DNA from: Gnetum montanum
Taxonomy: Eukaryota; Streptophyta; Gnetopsida; Gnetales; Gnetaceae
Length of the DNA: 47,086 nucleotides
Reading direction: 5' to 3'
Assembly (NCBI GenBank): GCA_015680685.1
Contig: MNCI01037811.1
Span: forward strand, 351,973 to 399,058
Below the pieces are notes generated by a model. The model was given only the letters and a program-made list of their open reading frames with translations, was not told the origin of the DNA and did not search any database. The translations under genes and the position numbers were made by a program. This document shows positions 11,513-22,925 of this stretch, piece by piece (position 1 is the first letter of the stretch; every line of letters starts with the position of its first letter).

Positions 11513-12568
11513 CTGTAATCACAATAAAACCATGGATTAGCAATTATTGTGTAACCTTAAAACAATTGGCATACCTTATCTCTTAAGGATAGTTACACTT
11601 GGCTAAGTTGTGATTATGGTTGTTTTAATTAATCCAATTATCATTTATTTATGTATTTTCATTAATAAATCATCTCAAAGGTTGTTGGAAGGGTTAACTT
11701 GTGAAAAAGTTGATGTTTATATGTTGTTAAGGTTAGTAACCCTTTGGGGGAGTTACGAAAATTTCCAAAAAATTTCATCAAATTTTCATCGAAAACCTTA
11801 AGGTTTGCGGCCCCCATAACAAAGATCTTACCTTCAGTAAGTGCAAGATCTAGAAATAGAGTGATTTGGACAAACAGTTGGGAAGTTATAAGCTCTGAAA
11901 TATTTTGGGCTCTAAACAATTTCAAAAACTCCCCTTGTGTCATGAAAAAATGGCAAAAAATTACAAAGTGTTCGATGGTATATATAGGGCTTTTGCAATG
12001 TGCCGATGAGGCCTAGCTGATTGGGCCTTATTGACTAGGGTGGATGCATTGATGAAAACTCAAAAACACAACCATTGACCACAAACGTTAACCTTAGTCA
12101 AACTTGCAAAATATGAAGAGTTTTTCAGTGAAATTGGTGTTAAATGAAAGCTCTAAAGACCAAGATTAGTATGAAAACATGAGAAGAGGGTGTTGAAGCT
12201 TATAAATTTGGAAAATTGAAGAAAAATTGATTTAGTGGATGAATGAAATGAAAGATTAAGGAGTACTGAGTGATTTACATAATGGAAAATGCAAAAGATA
12301 GGATTATAGCAATGTTAAAGGTAATGAACCTTAACTAATCAAGCCAAGAGCTATGTAAGTGAATCCTTCCCATAACAGGCTCATGTCCTTTTTGCCCTTA
12401 CATAACCTGAACTAAGGAGTTTGTAGGCCCCATAGTCGATTTAATGATCATGGCAAGTTAAGGACCAACTTGAAAGAATCCACTCAAGAATCCCAACATG
12501 TTAGACCAGAACACAGAGCATAACATAGAACCCAGCAGTAAGGTGAATTACGATAGCATGGATGGATG
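11513..12568 (-). other. Noncoding spacer of element B, distal part
   Basis: Matches the element A spacer 23990-25030 in reverse orientation, for example the block around CCCTTTGGGGGAGTTACGAAAATTT (11740-11765 here, 24770-24800 in A). Small open stretches on either strand are not shared with the other copies as protein. Confidence 0.7.
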
Positions 12569-12573
12569 ATAGA

Positions 12574-13444
12574 TGATGACTGGCGAGGTACCCCTACACT
12601 CAACCATATGAATACGAGCATTTCACGCACGATCCGGTTGAACTCCGTAGATGGGCTAGTTGTGGTATTTAGATAGTTACTTGTTGATCGTAGTTCGCTA
12701 TCTTTCCACCTAGACTAGTATTTACTTTTTCATGTATGGATTAGTCCAAAGTGAGGTGTATGATGTGTTCCTAAACTAATGTTACTCCTAGAGGTGATGG
12801 GAAATAATATTAGCTAAACTATGAGGAAAAAGGAGAGAGAGTTATGCTAAGAGGAAATAGGGGAAGAGAATCTAAACAAGCCTAAGTGCGATGAGCATCC
12901 ATTCCTTAATCATCCGTATATATCTTGGACATCATGCACGACTACCACTGGGATTACCAAGCACAAATCCTAGGTATGCTACTAGGTTATCAAGTAGTCA
13001 CACTTAAATGCTCGTGATTAAGTCGTACTCATTTCGTGTTTAAGGAGTTTAGGATGGAGAGATATTAACTATGAAAGCAACAATAACAATTAAATAATTA
13101 AACTAAGTGAATGCTAGAATGATGAAGTAATCTCATCTTTATTTCCAATCATGTACATGTCCAAGTACATCACACTCGAATAAAGGATGTCGTACAATTA
13201 CAATCATCACACTGTGGGCATGGACTAGGAGAAAGGGTTGAGAGGAAAGAACTGACAAAAAGATCCTACATTAAACTGACTCACTAAAACTGACAAAAAT
13301 ACTCCCTTCCCGTATGCCTACATGTGTATTTATAGGCCCACGTAGGAACCACAATATCGCATATCTGATATCGTTGTTGGGTGCGATATTGCGTATTCGA
13401 TATCATGGGTTCGATATCGCAACTAGATGAATCACGATTCATGA
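12574..13444 (-). repeat. Solo LTR of a third subfamily (LTR-D) inside element B
   Basis: 871 bases with family-type ends (TGATGACTGG on the left, TCATGA on the right in + strand reading), flanked by identical ATAGA at 12569-12573 and 13445-13449. Without the insert, element B's spacer reads continuously and matches element A near 24030-24060. No internal region is present, so this is a solo LTR left by recombination between two LTRs. The U3 end carries several decayed GATATCG motifs (about 13350-13430) and a TATA box (13327-13334). The related LTR-D at 46535 retains these motifs better. Confidence 0.87.
13327..13334 (-). promoter_or_regulatory. TATA box of the solo LTR-D
   Basis: TATTTATA on the + strand (TATAAATA on the minus strand), directly downstream, in LTR sense, of the GATATCG array. 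Confidence 0.55.
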
Positions 13445-13449
13445 ATAGA

Positions 13450-14560
13450 GAAGATGGAATGGAGTTCCAAATTGAGGTCATAAGAAGTCCCTTGTGGAAT
13501 TTGTGTTTAAAATGACCCAAGAAGTTCCATCCTTTGTCCAAACCAACACCAATCACTTTCAGTGGCTTTGCATCGCCACTCTAAGACTAATCCACCCACT
13601 TAAGACATGAGAGTGCTTCCACAAAACAACCACCATTCCATAAAGAGAAGAAAAGAGAAGTAGGAAGTGAGAGAGAGGGCCTTAGTTAGAGGGGACCTTC
13701 AAGCATAAGTGCATGTCATATAGGTCCCTTAACTAGTGCTTGTAGGCCTTTTATTTATTCAATGGGTGTGCTTTGAATTTCCATAGTTGTTTGTTTGTTT
13801 TTTTGTTTTATTTTATTTTATTTTTTGAAATGGAAATCACACCATGAAAGGACTTATTCATGTCAAAGGGGTGTGCTTTGAGTTCCAATTATTTTTTTTC
13901 TTGAATGGGAACCACACCATGCAATGACATTATTTTGACTTCCTTCAGTGGGTGGTGTGGAAGTTTAAGAAGTCCATGAAAAACACTCAAGCACTCAATC
14001 AAGAAGAATAGGAACAAAGAGTATTAAGTCCCCTTAAAGTCACACCCTTAAAAAACCTTTGAATCCTTCCTAATTCTGGAACTACCAAGGTCACCAATTG
14101 ATTAAAAGTTTCTTTAATGGAAGGGACCTCACATTCCTAGAATAAGGAAACTCATAGAGTTCATTGAATGGGTAGATGACGTGGACTCACTGCCTATTCC
14201 ATGAAAAATGAACCATGTCAAAATCATTAGACATCAAAATTCAAAAATGGATAGCAAAAACCATCATTAGTAAACAACAACAATGATACTATGTCTTGTG
14301 ACAATAAAGCACTCTTTATTGGCAAAAATAAAAAAATATCACACTCAAATAAAATAAAACAAAACCAAAATATATAAGAAAGTGTAAAATAAGAAAGAAA
14401 GTTCAAAGGTACTAAAGATGATGTAAAATTAGAAAAATTCAAAAATAAAAAATTTGTAAAATCAAAAACATGAAAAACAAAAAGGTAGAAAAACTGAGGG
14501 GCCATGGTAATGATTAGCACATATGGCCATCTCCCCCATGATTGAGTGGGAAGGAGGAGA
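13450..14560 (-). other. Noncoding spacer of element B, proximal part
   Basis: Continuation of the spacer on the other side of the solo LTR. It holds copies of the CATGGTGTGGTT / TTCAAAGCACACC unit (about 13735-13935) and, next to integrase, a T-rich (minus strand) stretch open for 116 codons (14227-14577). That stretch begins with the peptide SWGRWP and continues as a Phe/Leu-rich run. The peptide is also visible in C and, decayed, in A, so it may be a C-terminal tail of pol or just conserved noncoding sequence. Confidence 0.6.
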
Positions 14561-15795
14561 TCCGAAAAATATAACATGGTTGTCCAGCCATTGAGGTGGT
14601 GTTTACACTAGCCTGTCTTGGTTTAAGGAAAGGCTTCACTTGTTGGATGTTGACCAACTACTTTTTATTTGGGCTGTCAAGTTTGTAGATTAACATGACC
14701 CCAAAGGAAAAGGTTTGATCAATTATATAAGGCCCTCCCACAATGTTTGGAATTTTTTCTTTTAGGGTACATGTGTGGCATTCTAGTAAAGAACCTTATC
14801 TCTTGGTTGAAGTTCTACCTTCCTAATTCTAAGGTCATGACATTACTTGCTAAATTCCTTGTTCACCTCATTTAAGGATAGGGCTACCAATCAATTTTCA
14901 TCCATCATGTTTAGATTGATCAATCTCTCCCTTTGTGCTAAACTTAGGGCAAGGTTTAGATCATAGGTCGTTGAGAGTGTATGGAGCTCGGATTGAATTG
15001 GGAGTGTTGGAAGTTTCCTGTACACTAACTCGTAGGGAGAATAGCCAATAGGAAGCTTCCAAGTTGAACGATAAGCCTAGAGAGCATCGTTCAACTTTGT
15101 ACTCCAATCCTTCATATATTTGCTAGTTTTTTAGGTTAGTATTTTTGTAATCTCCTGATTGGTTACCACTACATGACCATTGGCTTAGGGCTGATAAGGT
15201 GTTGTTAATTTATATTCTACCCCCAAGCGTTGCATTAATTTTCTAAATGTGACACCTATGAAATGAGTTTCATTATCAAAAATTAGTGAACGTGGAATCC
15301 CAAACCTATTCACAATATTTTGTTGTATAAACTCAGTAGCAGTGGATGATGTATAATCAGTAACGGTTGCTGCTTCTGCCCATTTTGTGCAGTAGTTGAC
15401 TACTACAATAATATACGCCTTTCTGTTGGACATGGGTGTGATGGGACCCATGATGTCAATGCTCCATATGTCAAAATGTTTTAGTGGTTGAATCCACTGT
15501 TAAGGATCTTTCATGCGAGTAGTCATCTCCTCATCATGTTGATAATGTTCACAAGACTTGATGAACTAGTGGGCATCCCTAAAGATTGTGGGCCAATAGT
15601 GTCTCGCCATTAGGATTTTTATGACCATGTGTCTCCTTGCATAGTGGCCTCCGCAAGATCCTTTGTGAGCATCCTAGAGAACATGCAGTTGATCTTTGTC
15701 ATAGACACACCAACGAATTAGGCCATTGACACATACCTTGTAAAGGTGTCTGTTGATTTCCATGAAGTATTTAACCTGATGAAGAAATTGTTACT
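14561..15795 (-). pseudogene. pol: Integrase pseudogene of element B
   Basis: Integrase inserts the cDNA into host DNA. On the minus strand the HHCC-type zinc region (about 15560-15760, HLYKVCVNGLIRWC to MARHYWPTIFRDAH) precedes the catalytic core. The core has WSIDIMGPITP with the first D, and LIFDNETHF with the second D-N (minus strand 15185-15451). A C-terminal module GPYIIDQTF (about 14735) is the GPY/F-type motif of Ty3/gypsy integrases. No chromodomain follows. Stops (for example before DAHKGSC) show it is inactive. Element A integrase at 21737 is the nearest relative. Confidence 0.83.
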
Positions 15796-17215
15796 TTTTC
15801 CTAAAATCCAAGTCTTGTGACATCTCCTCCTAAGTAAGAAGATATGTGAGGATGCCATTATACCATGTTTCTTTTTTAGGTGTTTGTTCACTTATTGATC
15901 CAGTAAAGAGAAGTTCATCTGAAAACTAATTAGAGAGTAGGCTCTCCTCCTCTTTGCTATCCCTTCTTAAGCAAGAGAGGTGGTTAGTGACCACATTCTC
16001 AGTCCCTTTTCAATCTACCATAGTGAGATCAAATTCCTACAAGATCACAAGCCACCATATGACACGAGGGCTCATCATTAGCTTGTTCATAAGGAAGTGA
16101 ATTGCACTGTGGTTCGTATGTAAAAATACTTTGTAACCGAACACATAATGTCTAAACTTTTCTAGTGCGTACACCACTATCATTAATTCTTTCTCGGTGG
16201 TGGTGTAATTTAATTGTGCCCCCACAATGCTTATACTCGTGCAGTGGATATAGTATGGATGTTTCTTATCATCCATCTACATGCGCATAACTCCCAAAGC
16301 ATAGTTAGATGCCTTTGTCATGATGTGGAAAGGTTTGGACCAGTCTGGTGCTCATAGAATTGGTGTTTCTATGAGATTCTCCTTTAATTGTTGGAATGCA
16401 TGTTCACATTCCTTAGTCCAAAAAAAAGGTGCATCTTTCTTTGTAATCTCTACCAATAGCTTTGCTATCTTAGAGAAATTCTCAATAAATCACCAGTAAT
16501 AGCCAGTGTGTCTAAGGAATGACCAAACATCTTTAACAGTCTCTGGTTGGCATGTTATTCCTTGGATGACCCTTATCTTTTCTAGGTCTATCTCAATCCT
16601 TTTTTTCAAAATTCGGTGCCCTAACATAATGCCTTTTTAGATCATAAGATGGTTCTTTTACCAATTAAGCCTTAAGGTTGTCTCTACACATCTTTTTAGT
16701 ACTTACTCAAGTTGATCCAAGGCTTCCTGAAAGGTAGCTCTATAGGTGGAGAAGTCATCCATGAAGACTTCAACACCATTACCAATCTTTTGTTGAAAGA
16801 TACTAAGGACCAAGCATTGAAAGGCTGTAGGGGCATTACATAAACTAAATGGCATCTTACAATATGCAAAATTTTCCCAAGGACTCATGAATGTTGTCTT
16901 GGCTTGGTCTTTGGGTGCAATTTGGATTTGGTTATAGCCACTATAACCATCCAAAAAGCTATAACAGCAATGCCCAAATATGGTTTCTAACACTTGATCT
17001 ACAAATGGCAAAGAAAAATGATCCTTAAATGTTACCATATTTAACAACCTAAAGTCTATGCAAACCTGCCATTTACCACCCTTCTTTGGTACAATTACAA
17101 GTGGACTAACCCACTCACTATTCATGATTGGATAAATGAACCCTGCCTTGAGGAGTTGCTCTATCTCTTCCTTTATGATTTGCTTCAACTTGGGCATTAG
17201 CTGCCTTTGCAGCTA
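15796..17215 (-). pseudogene. pol: Reverse transcriptase and RNase H pseudogene of element B
   Basis: RT is well preserved for 164 codons (16703-17197) from PKLKQIIKEEIEQLL through WVSPLVIVPKKGGKW, CIDFRLLN, FLDGYSGYNQIQIAPKDQ and ENFAYCKMPF to FMDDFSTY. The thumb region and RNase H (16037-16276: YYIHCTSISIVGAQLNYTTTEKELMIVVYALEKF) follow with a few stops. The H in VFLHTNHSAIHFL replaces an expected D of RNase H (THDHxxI context), and several TGG or CAA codons have become stops. This is the best template in the window for the lineage's RT and the best one for phylogenetic placement. Confidence 0.87.
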
Positions 17216-18330
17216 CCTTCTAGGCTTCATGGTTAGGTCAGTGTAGATGTGATGCTAGCATATCCTTGGATCAATTCCTATTAGCTTTGGATATGACCAA
17301 GTAAAGGTTGTTAACCATTTATTCACCACTTTCAATAACTTTTCTTTTTTCTTAGGAGCAAGTTTGGCATTAATGATGATCAGTTTACCATTCTTTAAAA
17401 ATGCATACTCCATACCACCTAGTAAATTTTTTAGTTCTAAGTACTCTTGCTTAAAGTGATCAGGGATTTCCAACTCTTCCCAATAGGTATCATTATCTTC
17501 ATCAAAGAGTGGGGAATGAACTTGTTCAATTTTGTCCATGCCTTCCACATATGCATATGTTAGGCTCTCAGTTGGCTCCATGCATATTGTGTTGTTATCT
17601 AAATCAACTATCAACCACTAGGTGCCCTCTTGCTTTGTGGCTACTGCATACAAACACCTTTGAATGTTAATTTCTTGTGCACACTGATTCCATGCCTTAA
17701 TGTATGTGCTCTTGATGGACCAAATTTTTTGCACACAATTGCACTTGTTATCACTGTATGAGATGCATGGACTACACTTCTTCTCAATCTTTCCTAGCTC
17801 ATTTTCTTTAGATATTTTGAGAGATAGGTCCCTTATACCCATTTGTGCATCGATCGTGCTTAACTAAGCCCTTTCCATGATGATGGGGAAGTCACTTTTG
17901 GAATTGTCCACCTTGATTACTAAAAAATTAATAGGATAGAACCACCCACAAACTATGGTTACAATTTCCTATACTAATCCCAAAGGGATAGTATTCAACT
18001 AATTTGCTAATTCTAAATAAATGTTGCTCTTCTTGAGAGGTGGCAGGTTCCAGGTCTTGTACATGTCATGGGAGATGAGGTTTACTCTGGAACTAGAGTC
18101 AAGAAGAGCTTTGCATGGCTGTTGTTCAACAATTTGAAGGTAAATGAGTGGACTTCCTGGGTCAAATCTTCTTGTAGGAAGATTGCCAACCTTAATCCAG
18201 TCAAAAATAACATGAGTTAGCATTACAGTGCAAATCCTAGGTGGCACTTGGTTTGAAGGGCTCTCAAAGGTATTTAATGTAGAGGATGAGGATGATGGAG
18301 ATGCAGGATAATCAGCCAAAATAGGTTGTG
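17216..18330 (-). pseudogene. Protease and PR-RT linker of element B
   Basis: Open for 106 codons at 17999-18319, ending LLDSSSRVNLISHDMY. The catalytic D is kept but the usual DTG/DSG glycine is S. Next come GWFYPINFLVIKV-like and MERA-LSTI-like remnants, a 74-codon piece (17618-17842), and a 119-codon linker (17255-17614) with SLTYAYVEGMDKIEQVHSP. The methionine of VEGM is exactly where element N inserted in element A. The linker then runs into RT at 17197. Frame breaks separate the pieces. Confidence 0.78.
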
Positions 18331-20670
18331 AGGGCTGGAGAGGACTACTAGGCCAAAAGAAAAATATTTTCCTTAATCGACTAGCTGGACCACTTGGTTG
18401 GAAATCTAGTTGTGAGTGTACAACCCTTGTAGCATTTTGTTGTTGTGGTTGTGGAGGAATCTTACCCTACATAGATGGAGTAGGAGGTAATTGGGTTAAA
18501 TGTGGAGGTGTAGGTGTAGAGGAATGTGAAGGATGATAAGGATATTGATATGGATTTTCTGCTTGAGTAGATGGAAAATGTGTTCGGTGGTACTCCAAAG
18601 GGTAATAGTGATGTTGAAATGATATATGACTTGTAGAACTTCTAGGGGAGACAGGTTGTTGAACATAGTACCTGTATGGATCTGGGTGCCTATAACGGTA
18701 CTACTACCTTGATAGTGGCATTCCCAACGATTGTGGTTGATACCACTATTGGTATTGTTCATAAGGTTGTGGAGGGATTCCACTTGAATAGTAAGCTTGT
18801 TGTTGTTGGTGGAACTACCTTAGGCTACCTTGAGGGTAAGGTAATCATCTTGGTGCTTACCTATGTGCTAGACAAGGATTTAATGTGTACACCCCTGACT
18901 CTTGTAAGTGTAACATCACAGGGCAACATCCCTTTGGATGTTTGTATTGGCATATGTCACATTCAGTTTCATCATCAAATTTAGACTCCATAACATATTT
19001 GCCCTTACCTCTTTGGTAGGCACATTTAGCTTCTTTTCACCTCCTACAATTACAATCACTATTTTTCTCTTTGGATTCTTTAGTAATCTTTAAATAAGTT
19101 TGAAATTTTTCGTCCAAAGAGTCCCATAACTTCTTGACCTTGGCTAAAATGTTAGAAATAGATTTTTGGATGGGTAAGGTCTTTCTATTCACCACTTCAT
19201 CAAGTGGTGACACCTCCTCATCACAAAATCAAACCTCTTGCCTTTTGATGGAAGGGTCCCTATTATACTTTTTAGCACTTTGCCTTTTTCATAGCTCACT
19301 ACCTACTCAATTAGCCTTTGGATCTGATTAGCTCTCATTTCAAACAACGTTCCTTGGGCATACACCCCAAGGGTTCTTCTTGTTTCTACTCTAAGCCCAT
19401 CTATGATGTGATGAAAGTGTTCTTTCTAAGAATAACCATGGCCAGGGCATTGGTGTAAGAGTGAATAATATCAATCCATGGCGGCATCCAAGGGTTCATG
19501 TGTTCCTTGTTTCCAGCCTTGGATTTTCCTTCTTAGATTAGACACTTTGGAGTAAGTTCGGTATTTGTCATTAAATAGTCCTAACATGGTACTCCATCTG
19601 TGGATAGATTCTAGCTCTAAGGATTGGTACCAACTTTCAGCTTCCTTAATGAGTATATTTGAGAAAATTCTAAGTTTCTGCCATTCATTTTCTATGTTTT
19701 GTAAGGCACAGGCATCTTGAAAAGCTTGTAGATGTGTTTGCAAATTAGAGTTGTATCCCCCCTCAAATCTTAGGATATTATTCATATCTAGGTGCTTGAT
19801 TTAACTATCCTTGATATGCCTGGTTGGAATTTTAACTTCCTCCACAATGTTGAGCATGCTTTGAGTCACCAATAGAGGTTCATCATCATCACTACGTCGA
19901 TGATGCCGATGATGGTTTCAGCCACCTTTTCAATTTTGGTGGCCTTCATGATCATTGTTATTTTGTTGATCACCTTCATCATGGTTGTTTCAATAGTGGC
20001 TTCCATGAGAATCGTCAAATGAAGAAGAATGTTTGGAATTGAATGAAGAGGATGAAGAGCAAGGTGGACCGCCACCACCACCACAATGTCCACCACCACT
20101 CATACGCTTATTATGATCACTATCCTTAGATACCTTGTTGCAATATTTACTCAAGTCCCTACCTTAGTTATCACTCTTTCTTGAACACAATTTGTGAATA
20201 GTGGATCGCAAGGTTGGGTTCACACCCTTACCATTAGTAGCAGGGGGTGGAGAATCTTCACATTGAGGACCTTCCAATTGAGGATCCTCATTGCCCTCTT
20301 AATCTAGTAGGAACAAGGGCTTAGTGTAATGTTTCCCCTTTGTAGCTTCATGAAGTTTCTCTTCATGTTGATCTACTTTGCGTTGTGTTTCAATGGGATA
20401 GTAGTTTCAAGTGTCATATCCATTCACAATGTATTCTTCATGAAGATCTGCTATGCTAAATTTCTTAAGGGTTTTGAATAGCATCCTAGGCATAGATTAA
20501 TCAAGGGGCAAGATGACATTGCCCTCCATATCACACCATCCCATTTGTTCATCTTGATGTAGGATGAAGGTGAAATTTGACACAAACTCATTTGGATGAG
20601 TGTATATCACCTTGCATTCTTATGGGACTAGTGGTTTGGTATCTTCGTGCTTATGAGAAGAAGAAGACAT
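18331..20670 (-). pseudogene. gag: gag pseudogene of element B
   Basis: Starts at the ATG 20668-20670 (MSSSSHKHED). A conserved N-terminal block (about 20470-20600, with DMEGNVILP) is followed by a Gly/Ser/His-rich linker containing GGGHCGGGGGPP (about 20055-20100). The capsid-type region is open for 104 codons at 19471-19785 (FEGGYNSNLQTHLQAFQDACA, EAESWYQSLELESIHRWSTM, KQGTHEPLDAAMD). A charged stretch and a zinc knuckle at about 18920-18960 follow, reading CDICQYKHPKGCC, then a Tyr/Gln/Pro/His-rich tail (18496-18783). The spacing CX2CX3HX3C is shorter than the usual retroviral CX2CX4HX4C. Several stops and shifts make it non-functional. Confidence 0.8.
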
Positions 20671-20807
20671 TTTGAAAAACAAAATGAAATTATCAGTGTG
20701 CTTTTATAATTCTATGTATAGTGGAAATGATATTGACCTTGAGGTTCATACAATGATATAAATGATATTCAGTTAAACCTAAATAGCACACGTTCTGCAA
20801 ACAAAGT

Positions 20808-20825
20808 CCCCAACAACGATGCTAA
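20808..20825 (-). other. Primer-binding site of element B
   Basis: On the minus strand TTAGCATCGTTGTTGGGG directly follows the LTR end. It is a CpG-decayed copy of the tRNA-Asp-complementary site and keeps one more CG than element A. Confidence 0.8.
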
Positions 20826-21731
20826 TGATGAGCGGCGAGGTACCCCTACACCCAACCATACGAATCATATGCATCCATAGGCTTTATCGTTTTGACTACA
20901 CTAGTCCTTTAAGAAGTGAATTTAGCCCTGAGGTTAATCGTTGTCTTGCTAATTACACTTGTGATGTTCATTAGTATGGTTAAGTATAACTGAGGCATTC
21001 AATTTTTATTATTTTTATGTTTTATAGTTGGGTGCTCGAAATTGTAGATAAAAAGGGATTTGATTAACTAATATAAATTGACTAATTGACTAATCATTTA
21101 ACTAATACTAACATAAGTGTCCATTCCCACTTTCCATACACGTCCTAAACCCACATATCTGTTGCTAGGCAACCAAGTGCTACGCTACTAGGTGTACCAA
21201 GCAATAACATTGTTGGGATTACCAAGTGAATACTTGTCACACTCAAAGCAATCGTACTTATGTGTGTAATCTATTTGGCTTAATTGCTTCATTAACATAG
21301 TAATTGGAAAATAATTAATAACTAATTCAAAATATTTAATAAATAACTAAAACATTAAATGCATAAATGAAATAGTTAATCTATCCAAAGTTATCAGAAA
21401 GCTCGTCTTTATTGCCACACACACTACCATGCTCAGGTACAACAATGCTTAAATAAAGATTCGTATACTCAATGACTCCTACTATGGATACTTAAGGAAA
21501 AAATTCTAACTTTCGAATAGAAAAAAATGTAAAAGCTTCACTACAACTACAATCTACTTATGACATAATGGGGTTGCATGTGTGTATTTATAGCTGACTA
21601 TAGACACTATGTTGACAGGGCCACGTTGATGCATGATATGAAGCTTCAACTAGCCCTCGTCGATGAGGCCCAAATGACGAGGCCTTGTTAACGAGGTTTC
21701 ATCAACGCAGCCAATAAAACATGACTCATCA
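20826..21731 (-). repeat. 5' LTR of element B, complete (C-type)
   Basis: 906 bases from CTCATCA (21731, LTR start in its own sense) to TGATGAGCGG (20826, LTR end). In LTR sense: U3 with a TCGATGAGGCC-like array (about 21620-21715), TATA box (21585-21592), R/U5 with AAGACGAGCTTTC-like block, several CTTGGTAxxCCxAGxAG units (about 21165-21235), and the fixed end block. Confidence 0.9.
21585..21592 (-). promoter_or_regulatory. TATA box of element B 5' LTR
   Basis: TATAAATA on the minus strand, in a GCTATAAATACACA context equivalent to 28245-28252 in element A. Confidence 0.6.
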
Positions 21732-22925
21732 GACACCTTTACAAGGTATGCGTTGATGGCCTAATTTCTTGGTATGTCCTTGATGAAGATCAACTGTGCG
21801 TTCTCTAGGATGCTCACGAAGGGCCTTGCGCAGGCCATTGTGCAAGGAAAAGCACAACCATAAAAATCCTGATGCCAGGATACTATTGGCCTATAATCTT
21901 CAAGGATGCCCACTAGTTTGTCTAATCCTTTGAATGTTGTTAACGAGATGGGAGGATGACCGCTTGCATGGAAGGTCCTTAATAGTGGATTCAACCATTG
22001 GAACCTTTTGACATATGGGGCATTAACTTTATGGATTCCGTCACACCCATGTTCAACAAAAAGGCATATATTATCATAGCAACCAACTACTACACAAAAT
22101 GGGTAAAAACAGCAGCTGTTACTGATTGTACATCATCCACTACTGCTAGATTTATACAACAAAATATTGTAAATAGGTTTGGGGTGCCACGTTCACTAAT
22201 TTTTGAAAATGGAACTCATTTCATAGGTGCCACTTTTAGAAAGTTAATGCAATGCTTGGGGCTTGAACATAAATTAACAACACCCTACCATCCCCAAGCC
22301 AATGATCAAATAGAGGTAACCAACTAGGAGATCATAAAAATACTAACACAAACCATTAGCAAATATAGAAAAGATTAGAGTACAAAACTTAATGATGCTC
22401 TTTGGGCTTACCGTTCAACATGGAAAGTTCCTATTAGCTATTCTCCCTACAAGTTGATGTACAGAAAACTTCCAACATTCCCAATTCAATCTGAGCTTCA
22501 TACATTCTCTACAGCCTGTGATCGAAATCTTGACCTAAGCCTAGCATAGAAAGAAAGGTAGACCAACCTGAATGTGCTAAATGAAAATCGATTAGTGCCC
22601 TTTCTTTAAATGAGGTACACAAGGCATTCAACAAGCAATGTTATGACCTTAGAATAAGGAAAGTAAAACTTCAACCAGAAGATAAAGTTCTCTATTGGAA
22701 CCCCACACATGTATCCCAAAAAGAAAAATTTTAAACATTGTGAGAGGGACCTTATATCATTAATAAAACCTTTTCTTTGGGAGCCATGATCATCTACAAG
22801 CCTAAAAGCCCAAATAAAATGTAGTTGGTCAACATCCAATAAGTAAAACCTTTCCTCGAACCAAGACAGGCTAGTGCAACTACCACCCCGATAGATGGAC
22901 AACCACATTTAATTTTTTGGATCTC
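21732..22925 (+). pseudogene. pol: Integrase pseudogene of element A (continuation after element B)
   Basis: The first five bases are the second GACAC duplication, after which the pol frame resumes: CTTTACAAGGTATG encodes the same residues as element B's HLYKV. A degenerate zinc region runs to about 21990. The core (21998-22327) reads FDIWGINFMDSV, where the first catalytic D is N, then KAYIIIATNYYTKW, LIFENGTHF, where the second D is E, and TTPYHPQAND. The C-terminal part has PISYSPYKLMY and, at about 22741, EGPYIINKTFS, the GPY/F-type module. Both visible catalytic aspartates are changed, so the enzyme is dead. Stops at N*EII and elsewhere confirm this. Confidence 0.85.

Larger units (their letters stand above)
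8826..21731 (-). mobile_element. Element B: nearly complete reverse-oriented gypsy element inserted in element A
   Basis: The two LTR outer ends (TAATGAG at 8826 on the + strand and CTCATCA at 21731) are flanked by the same five bases, GACAC, at 8821-8825 and 21732-21736. This identical target duplication shows one integration event. Reading on the minus strand: 5' LTR, PBS, gag, protease, RT/RNase H, integrase, spacer (with the solo LTR-D), ORF3 and a damaged 3' LTR. Element A's polyprotein resumes directly after the second GACAC. B is of the same C-type LTR subfamily as A. A deletion at its 3' end removed the end of ORF3, the spacer tail and the U3/TATA part of the 3' LTR. Confidence 0.92.

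Noticed and set aside
11662-12016. 93- and 90-codon overlapping ORFs on opposite strands
   Set aside because: Both lie in spacer sequence shared with A (24590-24840), where the frames are broken. Two opposite frames over the same bases suggest chance.
18676-18984. 102-codon + strand ORF over element B gag tail
   Set aside because: Antisense to gag, overlapping its zinc knuckle and Tyr/Pro-rich tail; an equivalent antisense frame in A (2320-2601) arises for the same compositional reason.
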